This document shows positions 21,380-28,605 of a stretch of 28,605 bases of DNA, one piece after another. Positions within the stretch are counted from its first letter, which is position 1, and every line of letters begins with the position of its first letter. The notes beneath the pieces were generated by a model. It saw only the letters and a list, made by a program, of their open reading frames with translations. It made no database searches and was not told the origin of the DNA. Source of the stretch: CAYYNP01 sp964472545 (lineage in GTDB: Bacteria > Planctomycetota > Planctomycetia > Pirellulales > Thermoguttaceae); NCBI GenBank assembly GCA_964472545.1, contig CAYYNP010000108.1, forward strand, positions 1 to 28,605. Direction: 5' to 3'. The translations under genes were made by a program, and so were the position numbers.

Positions 21380-24103
21380 CTAACTTGCCGGTTTTACGCA
21401 GCCTCTGCCAACGCGCCAGCACCACAGAAACAACAGACTCGCCAGTCCCCCCAGCAACATGGCCGTCACATTCGCCTCGGGCACGATCCGGATGGGAGCG
21501 TACTGCGGTTGGGCCCCCCATCCGGTGATGTAGACGAATCTCAACTCCGCGTCTTCGTCTCCGGCGATCAGGGATTGCATTTCTCGTCGATTCGGTGCCG
21601 GGGCGATCAACGCGCCCAGAGTCAGATCGGCGTACTCCAACGGCGCGAGCAGCGACCCCTCGCCCACCGTGTTGGGATTGACCGAAATCAGCGTCTGCCC
21701 GCCCATCGCCTTCTGTCCGCCGAGCGATTGGTGGATTTGCTGCAAATCGGCCGCAAAGAGGCCCTCGCTCTCGAAGTGCCAACTCAGGACTCCGGAGACC
21801 GACATGCGGAATTCGCCCGTGTTTGGGTCATATTCGGCGCTGGCAACTGCCGGTTTGACTGCCCCGGTGTCCGTTGGGCCCGGGTCGCCGGTAAAATTGG
21901 CAATCAGGTTGGTAATGTCTTGACCGTCCACGTTGCCGTCGCCGCGCCCCTGCGGACCGCCGGCCGTGTCGTTCTCGAGCCACGTCCGGTCGGGGGGGTC
22001 GCCCGGCCTCGAGAAATTGGCAATCAGGTTGGCGATGTCCTGACCGTCAACCAGGCTGTCGCCGTTACCGTCGCCACCGGGGGCCGTGATCAGATTCGCC
22101 GTGACCTGGGTGACCTTTCCCGGTGCGCCGACGTAGTCCACTCCACCGAAGAACACGCCCATGCCCAAGTGGCCGACGTCACCGGTGAAGAGATAGTGTA
22201 CTTGCGGGATTTCCGTAAACGTACCGACGATGCCTTTGGGTCCGGCAGAGGTGAGGATCGTACCTGAACTCAACCCCGGGTCTCCCACCGCAACAACGGG
22301 CAAGGCCAACGTACCGCCGATATGGACGTCGCCTGCCGCGGCGATCAGGCCGCCGTCCGCAGCCCCGATCTCGCACGCGTACGCGGCACTACGGTCCATC
22401 AGCACGTTGCCTTCGACCGACAGCGTGCCGGCCGCGGAAACGTGCAACGTGCCGGCCCCGACTTGAACGTGGTTGGCGATGGTCAACGTACTCTCGCCGG
22501 CGATCTCCAGGCTGCCGTTGCCGTTGAGCGTCAGCGAGAAGGCCTCCGCGTCGGCGTCCACCAGAATCGCGTGGTGGCGAACGAGAACGGCGTCGTCCGC
22601 TGCGGGAGCGGCCTCGCCGGGATGCCACACGGCGGCCTGATTCCAGTTGCCCGCCGCGGCGCTGGTCAAGCTCCGCGTGGGGTTGAAAGCCAACGTGGGC
22701 GTGGCGAAGTCTTCCTCCATCGTCCAGGGCAACTCCCACACACCGGTGCCCGTTCGATCGGTGAAGTACAGAGACGACTCCGACATCCAGGCCAACGGAT
22801 CGGCGGCGCCCCAGAAGGCGTAGAAGTCGTCGTGGGCGTTTTCCGGGCGGCGGGCGTAGGTGTGGCTGTAGTCGTCGTCTTGCGTCAGCACGCCGGTCAT
22901 CTGCCAGGAGTCGCCGTGGTCCCGGCTGGTCCACATTGCCATATCGCCGCCGGTCATGAACGGCCGCGCCCCGGGCTCACTCGGTGCGATGATCCGCCAA
23001 AGGCCGTCGTCTTCGATGCTCAGCGAGCCGTGATCGTAGGCGTGATCCGACTCGAAGACGTCGTTGATGATCCACGCCGAACCGTCGAAGCGGGCCGTAT
23101 GCCAGACCCGCGGCCCGCCGTCCGGCCCCGGGTACATGTCAACGTTGGTCGCGTACAGGATCACCGGCCGGCCTTCGGCGTCGTATCGGAGGTCTTTCAG
23201 CCCGATTCGGAGCCCCTCGGCCGCGTAGTCGTGCACCAGCGACGGGCCGGAGTCGTTGGTGATGGGCGTGGCAAGGGCCGTTCCGTCGATGGTTCGCCAG
23301 GTCTGGCCGAAGTCCGCCGTCTCGACGTAGTAGAGGTTCGTGCGTTTCGGGCCGGCGCCGTCGAGGAGATGGTTGAAGGCGGCTCCCACTATCTGACCGT
23401 TCGTCTCGCTGACTCCGTAGTTCCCGCCGGGCAAGGCCGCCACGGACGGTTGAGAATCCCAATCGTAGTCCCAGTTCACCCCGTCCGAACTCGTGTTGAA
23501 ATAGGTTGACCTCTGCCGCCCGCGATTATCGTATTGGGTGTGCAGGAACATCAAGCCTTGCCCGGCGACGTAGTGTGGTTGCGAATACGAGAACTTGCTC
23601 CTCGGCGGCATCGACAACGTGGGTTCAAACTCGTCGATCGAATAGGGCTGCACGCTGCGGTGGATGTACGAAGACCGCCCCGTGCTGCCCTGCGAGTTAG
23701 AGAAGACGTAGATGTATCCCGCATCATCGAGCATGATGGTCGGGTTGTCGTGGGCGTTTATGGTCCTCTTGTCTAGCAGGACTCGCGGCCGGGCAACCTG
23801 GCCCGTGGCATGGTCGAAATACGACAGCATGTGGTAGAGCGTCGAGTTGTCCGCGTCGGTGCCTCCGTACGCGAAGAACGTCTTGTCCACTTCCGCCGCG
23901 TAGTACGCCTGTGGGCTCATCTGCTGGGGATAGGTGGCGAAGCCGCCGGAATAGAGGTACTTGTAGGGCAATCCGATCGCCGCCGCGTTGTACCAAGTGC
24001 CGCGAAATCCGTCGCCGTGGGGCAAGATCGCAGCCGGGCAACTCGCCGCCGTAATTAACGACAATACGGCAGCATGCAAGCCGTGCCTTGGTCGACTGTT
24101 CAC
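21380..24103 (-). CDS. Exported BNR_4-type beta-propeller protein with dockerin-like loops and PEP-CTERM anchor (paralog 2)
   Basis: A 907-residue precursor. Signal peptide about 1-25. Residues about 26-460 are the BNR_4 propeller: GFRGTWYNAA, YSGGFATYPQ, AHDNPTIMLDDAGYIYVFSN, SYIHRS, WTSRDHGDSWQ. Residues about 475-620 are a Gly/Ala-rich beta-repeat region. Two calcium-loop (dockerin type I-like) motifs lie at about 677-690 and 719-731. The PEP-CTERM tail has VPEA at 874-877, a hydrophobic stretch to about 896 and basic residues. Related propellers include polysaccharide lyases such as ulvan lyases, so a role in cutting a sulfated or uronic-acid glycan is possible (inference). His118 is kept, but where paralog 1 has SNSHG this copy has SNSQG (Gln138). 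It starts at GTG 24103 (GGAGG six bases upstream), overlapping the stop of the gene before it. Confidence 0.85.
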   Translation of the reverse strand: MNSRPRHGLHAAVLSLITAASCPAAILPHGDGFRGTWYNAAAIGLPYKYLYSGGFATYPQQMSPQAYYAAEVDKTFFAYGGTDADNSTLYHMLSYFDHATGQVARPRVLLDKRTINAHDNPTIMLDDAGYIYVFSNSQGSTGRSSYIHRSVQPYSIDEFEPTLSMPPRSKFSYSQPHYVAGQGLMFLHTQYDNRGRQRSTYFNTSSDGVNWDYDWDSQPSVAALPGGNYGVSETNGQIVGAAFNHLLDGAGPKRTNLYYVETADFGQTWRTIDGTALATPITNDSGPSLVHDYAAEGLRIGLKDLRYDAEGRPVILYATNVDMYPGPDGGPRVWHTARFDGSAWIINDVFESDHAYDHGSLSIEDDGLWRIIAPSEPGARPFMTGGDMAMWTSRDHGDSWQMTGVLTQDDDYSHTYARRPENAHDDFYAFWGAADPLAWMSESSLYFTDRTGTGVWELPWTMEEDFATPTLAFNPTRSLTSAAAGNWNQAAVWHPGEAAPAADDAVLVRHHAILVDADAEAFSLTLNGNGSLEIAGESTLTIANHVQVGAGTLHVSAAGTLSVEGNVLMDRSAAYACEIGAADGGLIAAAGDVHIGGTLALPVVAVGDPGLSSGTILTSAGPKGIVGTFTEIPQVHYLFTGDVGHLGMGVFFGGVDYVGAPGKVTQVTANLITAPGGDGNGDSLVDGQDIANLIANFSRPGDPPDRTWLENDTAGGPQGRGDGNVDGQDITNLIANFTGDPGPTDTGAVKPAVASAEYDPNTGEFRMSVSGVLSWHFESEGLFAADLQQIHQSLGGQKAMGGQTLISVNPNTVGEGSLLAPLEYADLTLGALIAPAPNRREMQSLIAGDEDAELRFVYITGWGAQPQYAPIRIVPEANVTAMLLGGLASLLFLWCWRVGRGCVKPAS

Positions 24104-26829
24104 GTTTTTCCTCCACGACCGTCGGGCGACGATCTGGCTGCAACGCCGGCGAGCCGGCGCCGTAGAAGCAACAGGCCGGCCAGTCCGCCCAGCAACATTG
24201 CCGTCACATTTGCTTCAGGCACGATCCGGATTGGAGCGTAACGCGGCTCGGCCCCCCATCCGCCAATGTAGACGAATTTCAATTCCGCGTTTTCATTTCC
24301 GGCGATGAGGGCTTCCATTTCTCGTCGATCCGGCGCCGGGTCGATCAGCGCGCCGAGTTCCAGATCGGTGTATCCCAGCGTCGCAAAGAGCCTGCTTTCG
24401 CCTACGGTGTTGGCATTGAAGGAAACCAAGTTTGTTGCGTCGGGCGTCAGGTCATCCACCCAACGGCCGGGCAGTTCCATTTCGGAATTGAAGAGCCCGT
24501 CACTGACGAAGTGCCATCCCATGACGCCTGAAACGGATGCACGGAATTCGCCGGTGGTCCAGTCGTATTCTGCCCGAGCGGCACCCGAATCGGGCGGGTC
24601 CCATTCCGGCGGCCCCGGATCGCCCGTGAAATTGGCAATCAACGCGAAGATGTCCTGGCCGTCCAGGATGCCGTCGCCGCGGCCGTGCCGTCCTCCCGCC
24701 GTGTCGCCGTCGGCCCAGTCGTGGCCGGCCGTGTTGCCCGTGGCGTCAAAGTGGGTGATGAAATCCCAAACGTCCTGCCCGTCGACATTGCCATCGCCGT
24801 TGGAGTCGCCGCCGGAGGCGGTGTATAGGTGCGCGTCGATTCGGGTGACCTTCCACGATGGTCCGGCATATTCGATGTCTCTGAGGAAGACCCCCAGATC
24901 CAAGTGCCCCGGTGAGAGTTCGTCGAATCTGCCGACGATGCCGCGGTTTCCCGCGGTGGCAACGACGGTTCGCGAGAACGGCCCGGGATCACCCACGCCG
25001 ACGACTGGAAGGTTCAGTTTTCCGCCGATGTGAGCGTCGCCGAAGACGGCGATCAGGCCGTTGCTGGTTGCGGCGATCTCAGAGGTGTACGTGGAACTGC
25101 GATCCATAGAGAGATTGCCGCCGACCAACAACCGTCCGCCGGGGGCCACGCTCAAGATTCCGTTGCCGATCTGGGTATTTTCGGCGACCCACGCGGTCGC
25201 GTCCAAGCCGAGCGTCAGGCTCCCGCCGCCGTTGATCGTAAGTGAGGACGACGTGTCGATGCTACCGTCGGCGGCAACCGTGTGTCCACGGATCACGACG
25301 CTGTGATCGCCCGTAGGCACTCCGCTTCCAGCGTGCCAAGTGGCGGCGTCTCGCCAGTTGCCGTCGGCGGCGCTGGTCAAAGCCGGCTTGGGCGCGAAGG
25401 CCAACTCGGGCGTTGCGAAGTCCTCGTCCATGGTGCGCGGCAGCCGCCAAACGCCCGTACCGGCCCGATCGGTGAAGTACATGGAAGTCCTCGAGCCCCG
25501 AAACAGCGGATCAGCGGCGCCCCAGAAAGAATAGAACTCGTCGTGGGCGTTGACCGGGCGGCGGGCGTAGGTGTGGCTGTCGCGGCTGTCCTGTGTCAGC
25601 ACGCCGGTCATCTGCCAGGTGTCGCCTTCGTCCCGGCTGGTCCACATCGCCATATCGCCGCCGGTGAGAAACGGCCGCGGCCCGGGCTCGGTCGGTGCGA
25701 TGATTCGCCAGAGGCCGTCTTCTTCGATACTCAGCGAGCCGTGGTCGTAAGCGTGGTCCGACTCGAAGGCGTCCTTGATCGTCCAATCGGAGCCATCGAA
25801 ATGGGCCGTATGCCAAACGCGAGGCCCACCGCCGGGCCCGGGATACCAGTCGGGAGTGGTGTTGTAGAGGATGACCGGACGGCCGTCGGCATCGTACCGG
25901 ACGTCCTTCAGGCCGACTTTCAGCCCCTCGGTCGCGTAGTCGTGCACCAGCGAGGGACTGGAGATCTCCGTGATCGGCGCGGCGACGATCGCCTGGTCTG
26001 CCGTCCGCCAAGTCTGCCCCATGTCGCCGGTCTCGATGTAATAGAGGTTCGTACGATCTGACGGAACGGTGCTTGGCAATAGGCTTGCGGCGAGGCCCAC
26101 GACCTGGCCGTTGGAACCGCTGATCTGGTAGCTCCCGCCCGGCAAAGCCACGACTGCCGGACGGTCTTCCCAGGCGTAGTCCCAGTCGACACCGTCGGAA
26201 CTGGTGTTGTAGAAGCTTTGTCTATACCGCCCGCGGATGTACTGCGTGTGCAGAAAGAGAAACCCCTCTCCGTCGATGTAATGTGGCTGCGAATAGGAAA
26301 AGTTGTATTGGCGCGGCAGCGTCAACGCGAGTTCGAATTCGTCGATTGAATAGGGCTCCACGCTGCGGTGGATGTAGGATGGCCGTGTGGTGCCGTGAGA
26401 GTTAGAGAAGACGTAGATGTAACCCGCCTCATCGAGCATGATGGTGGGGTTGTCGTGGGCGTTAATCGTGTTCTTGTCCAGCAGAATCCGCGGCCGGGCG
26501 ACCTGGCCGGTCGTGTGGTCGAAATACGACAGCGTGTGATAGAGCGTCGTATTGCCTTCGTTTGTACCTCCGTAGACAAAAAACGTCTTATCCACTTCGG
26601 CCGCATAATAGGCGAACGGGTTCATCTGCTGGGGATACGTGGGGTAGCCTCCGGAATAGAGGAACTTATAGGGTGAATCGAGGAGCGATCCGGCCATCCA
26701 GATGCCCCGGAATCCGTCGCCGTAGGGAAGGACGGCGGCCCGGCATTGCGCCGCTCCGATTAGCAACGAAACGGCCCAGAACAGGGCAACCATCCGCCGC
26801 GCATGTTGTGCTCGACCGCTTGCGACCAT
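24100..26829 (-). CDS. Exported BNR_4-type beta-propeller protein with dockerin-like loops and PEP-CTERM anchor (paralog 1)
   Basis: A 909-residue precursor, colinear with the gene that follows it. Signal peptide about 1-32. Propeller about 33-465, with GFRGIWM, YSGGYPTYPQQ, AHDNPTIMLDEAGYIYVFSN, SYIHRS and WTSRDEGDTWQ. Beta-repeat region to about 640. Two dockerin-like loops (DSNGDGNVDGQD and GRGDGILDGQD) lie between about 685 and 745. VPEANVTAMLLGGLAGLLLL precedes RRR at the C-terminus, the exosortase sorting signal. His125 and His145 are 20 residues apart, and Tyr184, Arg201/203 and Tyr234 follow. From memory this resembles the His/His/Tyr/Arg/Tyr set of PL25 ulvan lyase, so a lyase is possible but unproven. 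ATG 26829; ATG 26793 is an alternative. The stop overlaps the next start by four bases. Confidence 0.85.
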   Translation of the reverse strand: MVASGRAQHARRMVALFWAVSLLIGAAQCRAAVLPYGDGFRGIWMAGSLLDSPYKFLYSGGYPTYPQQMNPFAYYAAEVDKTFFVYGGTNEGNTTLYHTLSYFDHTTGQVARPRILLDKNTINAHDNPTIMLDEAGYIYVFSNSHGTTRPSYIHRSVEPYSIDEFELALTLPRQYNFSYSQPHYIDGEGFLFLHTQYIRGRYRQSFYNTSSDGVDWDYAWEDRPAVVALPGGSYQISGSNGQVVGLAASLLPSTVPSDRTNLYYIETGDMGQTWRTADQAIVAAPITEISSPSLVHDYATEGLKVGLKDVRYDADGRPVILYNTTPDWYPGPGGGPRVWHTAHFDGSDWTIKDAFESDHAYDHGSLSIEEDGLWRIIAPTEPGPRPFLTGGDMAMWTSRDEGDTWQMTGVLTQDSRDSHTYARRPVNAHDEFYSFWGAADPLFRGSRTSMYFTDRAGTGVWRLPRTMDEDFATPELAFAPKPALTSAADGNWRDAATWHAGSGVPTGDHSVVIRGHTVAADGSIDTSSSLTINGGGSLTLGLDATAWVAENTQIGNGILSVAPGGRLLVGGNLSMDRSSTYTSEIAATSNGLIAVFGDAHIGGKLNLPVVGVGDPGPFSRTVVATAGNRGIVGRFDELSPGHLDLGVFLRDIEYAGPSWKVTRIDAHLYTASGGDSNGDGNVDGQDVWDFITHFDATGNTAGHDWADGDTAGGRHGRGDGILDGQDIFALIANFTGDPGPPEWDPPDSGAARAEYDWTTGEFRASVSGVMGWHFVSDGLFNSEMELPGRWVDDLTPDATNLVSFNANTVGESRLFATLGYTDLELGALIDPAPDRREMEALIAGNENAELKFVYIGGWGAEPRYAPIRIVPEANVTAMLLGGLAGLLLLRRRLAGVAARSSPDGRGGKT
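24110..24114 (-). promoter_or_regulatory. Ribosome binding site of the second propeller gene, inside the first
   Basis: GGAGG on the minus strand, six bases before GTG 24103. It lies in the last codons of the upstream gene and, with the GTGA stop/start overlap, points to coupled translation. Confidence 0.75.
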
Positions 26830-27164
26830 GAATTACATCTGCCTCTGTCAACGGGCGTTTGTGGTGGGGTGACCGGCGATCATCCTCCGACTTTCAAGGT
26901 GCCCTGATTTCAAGGTGCCCTGATTTCAAAGTGCCCTGAAAGCCGATGGCCGCTCGCCGGCGGAGCCCCCGCATCAATAGTCAGGATACGATCAACGAGT
27001 CGCGGCACTCCAAAGATCGCGCCGAGCATTGAAAGGCCTGCCACAACCGGGCAACCGCGAGTGCGGGAGGCCCAGTTTCAGGGGACTCTGTACCTCTAAG
27101 CTAACGAGCCCCCGGCAGCCTTGTCAACCATTTAACACGCCGCCCCCCTGCTGGAGTTAGTCCA
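26830..27164. other. Intergenic stretch upstream of the propeller pair
   Basis: No gene is seen on either strand. It holds the 16-bp tandem repeat at 26892-26939 and presumably the promoter of the propeller pair. I found no pair of -35 and -10 boxes at proper spacing. No terminator for the oxidoreductase gene is clear. Confidence 0.5.
26892..26939 (+). repeat. Three tandem 16-bp repeats
   Basis: TTTCAAGGTGCCCTGA occurs twice exactly and once with one change, head to tail, about 65-110 bases before the first propeller gene. It could be a cluster of operator sites or a simple expansion. Confidence 0.9.
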
Positions 27165-28448
27165 CTATAGACTCGGCTCCCAGCCCGGCTCGTACTGGCG
27201 GCCCCAGAGTGCCTGGGCTTGCGGATTGTCGAGAATATGGCCGTTTTGCGGGTTGCAGTCGAGGGTTCGTCCGGTGCGATGGGCGATCGAGCCGAGCAGA
27301 CACAACAGTGTGCTCTTGTAGCCGCGCTCGATTTCGGCGTGGGGGGTTCCGCCATTGCGGATTGCACCCAGGAAATCGGCCACGTGGCCGTCGTCGCCGC
27401 CGCTGCCGGTGTTTTCCGCGACGAGCTTGTCTTGGGGGTCGTAGATCTTGTAGCCGCTGCCGGTCAACACCAGGCTGCCGCGGTCGCCGTAGAAGGCGGC
27501 CCCGAACCCGGCGCCCTCGAATCCCCGCCGCGACCAGTTGCGGCCTTCCCAAGTGATCATCTTGTCGCCGAAGTCGAAATTGACGACTTGCGAGTCGGGC
27601 GTCTCTTGGTCGTCATCAAAGAAATAGAGCCCGCCGCCGGAACTGACCCGGCGAGGAAAGTCCACCCCCAGGCCCCAGCGGCAAAGGTCCAACGCGTGTA
27701 CGCCGTTGTTGCCGATCTCGCCGGTACCCCAGTGCCAGAACCAGTGCCAGTTGTAGTGTACCAGGTTGCTGCGAAACGGACGCCGCGGGGCCGGGCCTTG
27801 CCAAAGATCGTAGTCGAGCCAGTCGGGCACGGCCGCCGCTTTGCCGCGCCCAATCGACGTGCGTTGGTTGTTGTACCAACCGCGAGAAAAGAGCGCGCGG
27901 CCGATGGCGCCGGCGTGGAGCTTCTCGATGCCCTCGATCACCCCCGGCCAACTCCGCCGCTGCGTGCCGATCTGTACCACGCGGCCGTACTTCCGCGCGG
28001 CGGCCACCTGCATTTCGCCTTCGCGCGGGTTGTGACAACAGGGCTTCTCCACGTAGACGTGCTTGCCGGCCGTGCAAGCCGCGATCGTGGCCGGGCCGTG
28101 CCAGTGGTCGGGCGCGGCACAGACCAGCACGTCGACCGCCTTGTCGTCCAGCACGCGGCGGAAGTCGATCACGGCCTTCGGCTCCTCGCCGCCGGCGCCC
28201 GCTACGGCTCGCACGGCCGTACCCAGCCGCCGACTGTCGACGCCACAGACGTAGGCCACCTCGGTGTTCGGCTGCCGCTGGAACGTCTGGGCCAGACTGG
28301 TCCCCCGGCCGCCCATGCCCATCACGCCGACGACGAGTTTCTCGTTCGGGGAATCGTCGGCAGCCAGGCCGCTTGCGGCGGCTCCCACGGCGACGCTGCC
28401 CAACGTGGCGTTCTTCAAGAACCCGCGGCGAGTGACGATATCCTTCAT
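27165..28448 (-). CDS. Tat-exported Gfo/Idh/MocA family oxidoreductase
   Basis: A 427-residue precursor. Residues 1-30 are a twin-arginine signal (TRRGFLKNATLGSVAVGAAA, Arg7-Arg8). The Rossmann fold starts at KLVVGVMGMGGRGTS (37-51), and the family EKP motif is in HVYVEKPCCHN (130-140). The C-terminal part is the usual alpha/beta substrate domain, with NWHWFWHWGTGEIGNNGVHALD. Members oxidise or reduce sugars and inositols with tightly bound NAD(P); many copies occur in planctomycetes with this export signal. The substrate is unknown. AGGAG lies eight bases before ATG 28448 and a TATAAT box lies further upstream. It stands alone, possibly serving polysaccharide use together with the propeller proteins. 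Confidence 0.92.
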   Translation of the reverse strand: MKDIVTRRGFLKNATLGSVAVGAAASGLAADDSPNEKLVVGVMGMGGRGTSLAQTFQRQPNTEVAYVCGVDSRRLGTAVRAVAGAGGEEPKAVIDFRRVLDDKAVDVLVCAAPDHWHGPATIAACTAGKHVYVEKPCCHNPREGEMQVAAARKYGRVVQIGTQRRSWPGVIEGIEKLHAGAIGRALFSRGWYNNQRTSIGRGKAAAVPDWLDYDLWQGPAPRRPFRSNLVHYNWHWFWHWGTGEIGNNGVHALDLCRWGLGVDFPRRVSSGGGLYFFDDDQETPDSQVVNFDFGDKMITWEGRNWSRRGFEGAGFGAAFYGDRGSLVLTGSGYKIYDPQDKLVAENTGSGGDDGHVADFLGAIRNGGTPHAEIERGYKSTLLCLLGSIAHRTGRTLDCNPQNGHILDNPQAQALWGRQYEPGWEPSL

Positions 28449-28498
28449 GGCAAGACTCCTAGACGGAAATCCGGTGGCGGACGGGAACGGTGCGTGGC

Positions 28499-28504
28499 AT
28501 TATA
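28499..28504 (-). promoter_or_regulatory. Candidate -10 box for the Gfo/Idh/MocA gene
   Basis: A perfect TATAAT on the minus strand, about 50 bases before the ATG. The -35 region (TTCAGT at 17 bases) is weak. Confidence 0.5.
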
Positions 28505-28539
28505 GCGTGTCGGGGGCCGATACTGAAATCTGGGGATTG

Positions 28540-28605
28540 GGGGCTGGGGACTCGGGGCTGGGGACTCGGGGCTGGGGACTCGGGGCTGGGACTCGGGGCT
28601 GGGGC
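28540..28605 (+). repeat. 14-bp G-rich tandem repeat at the window end
   Basis: CTGGGGACTCGGGG repeats about four times, the last spacing shortened by one base, and runs to the edge. Many G4 runs with short loops make a G-quadruplex possible on this strand. Confidence 0.85.

Noticed and set aside
28540..28605. Promoter or origin repeats at the window end
   Set aside because: The array is simply a 14-bp G-rich tandem repeat; no DnaA boxes or partner genes are present.
1..28605. tRNA, rRNA, insertion sequence or prophage genes
   Set aside because: I saw no GGTTCGAATCC-type T-arm with a matching acceptor stem, no rRNA signatures, no transposase and no phage genes. The only sign of mobility is the attC region and the palindromic repeats.

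Overview
This GC-rich window most likely comes from a planctomycete (Planctomycetota, Pirellulales-like). I infer this from the combination of a Tat-exported Gfo/Idh/MocA oxidoreductase, exported proteins with dockerin-like calcium loops and a VPEA-type PEP-CTERM anchor, an ExbB/ExbD/ExbD run with TPR and von Willebrand A (vWA) proteins, and many palindromic and short G-rich intergenic repeats. Names rest on motifs read by eye; no database search was run.

Layout. 1-502 holds no convincing gene. 503-2155 (-) is a sugar-porter-type MFS permease with a large DUF11-like domain inserted in one loop. 2439-3344 (+) is an EamA-type exporter. From 13892 down to 3380 (-) lies a long co-directional Ton block: a vWA protein with a TonB-like membrane helix, a small TPR-type protein, ExbB, two ExbD proteins, a large TPR-type protein, a possible 42-residue peptide, a TonB-dependent receptor and TonB. 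A good sigma-70-type promoter (TTGACG-17-TAGAAT) sits before the vWA gene, and peptide deformylase (14092-14673, +) diverges from it.

14808-15533 (-) encodes an RraA-fold protein. 15702-16944 looks like a small piece of integron cassette array on the minus strand: a good attC site (16256-16345) lies between two small genes, a zinc-ribbon gene and a DUF4303 gene, and each appears to carry one frameshift. 17012-20511 (-) runs FlgM-like, Fur-family regulator, FAH-family hydrolase/dehydratase and alpha-ketoglutarate-semialdehyde-type aldehyde dehydrogenase. The last two would fit the end of an oxidative (Weimberg-type) sugar-acid route. 20512-21379 is gene-poor. 21380-26829 (-) holds two tandem, translationally coupled BNR_4-type beta-propeller proteins with dockerin-like and PEP-CTERM segments, probably secreted polysaccharide-acting enzymes. 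27165-28448 (-) is a Tat-exported Gfo/Idh/MocA oxidoreductase.

How it fits together: the theme is polysaccharide and sugar use in a Gram-negative-type envelope, with exported propeller enzymes, an energised outer-membrane uptake system, a sugar permease and sugar-acid oxidation. The most unusual points are the vWA protein with a TonB-type helix, the permease with the DUF11-like insert, the cassette pair with attC, and a signal peptide built from a 7-bp tandem repeat beside a palindromic repeat.
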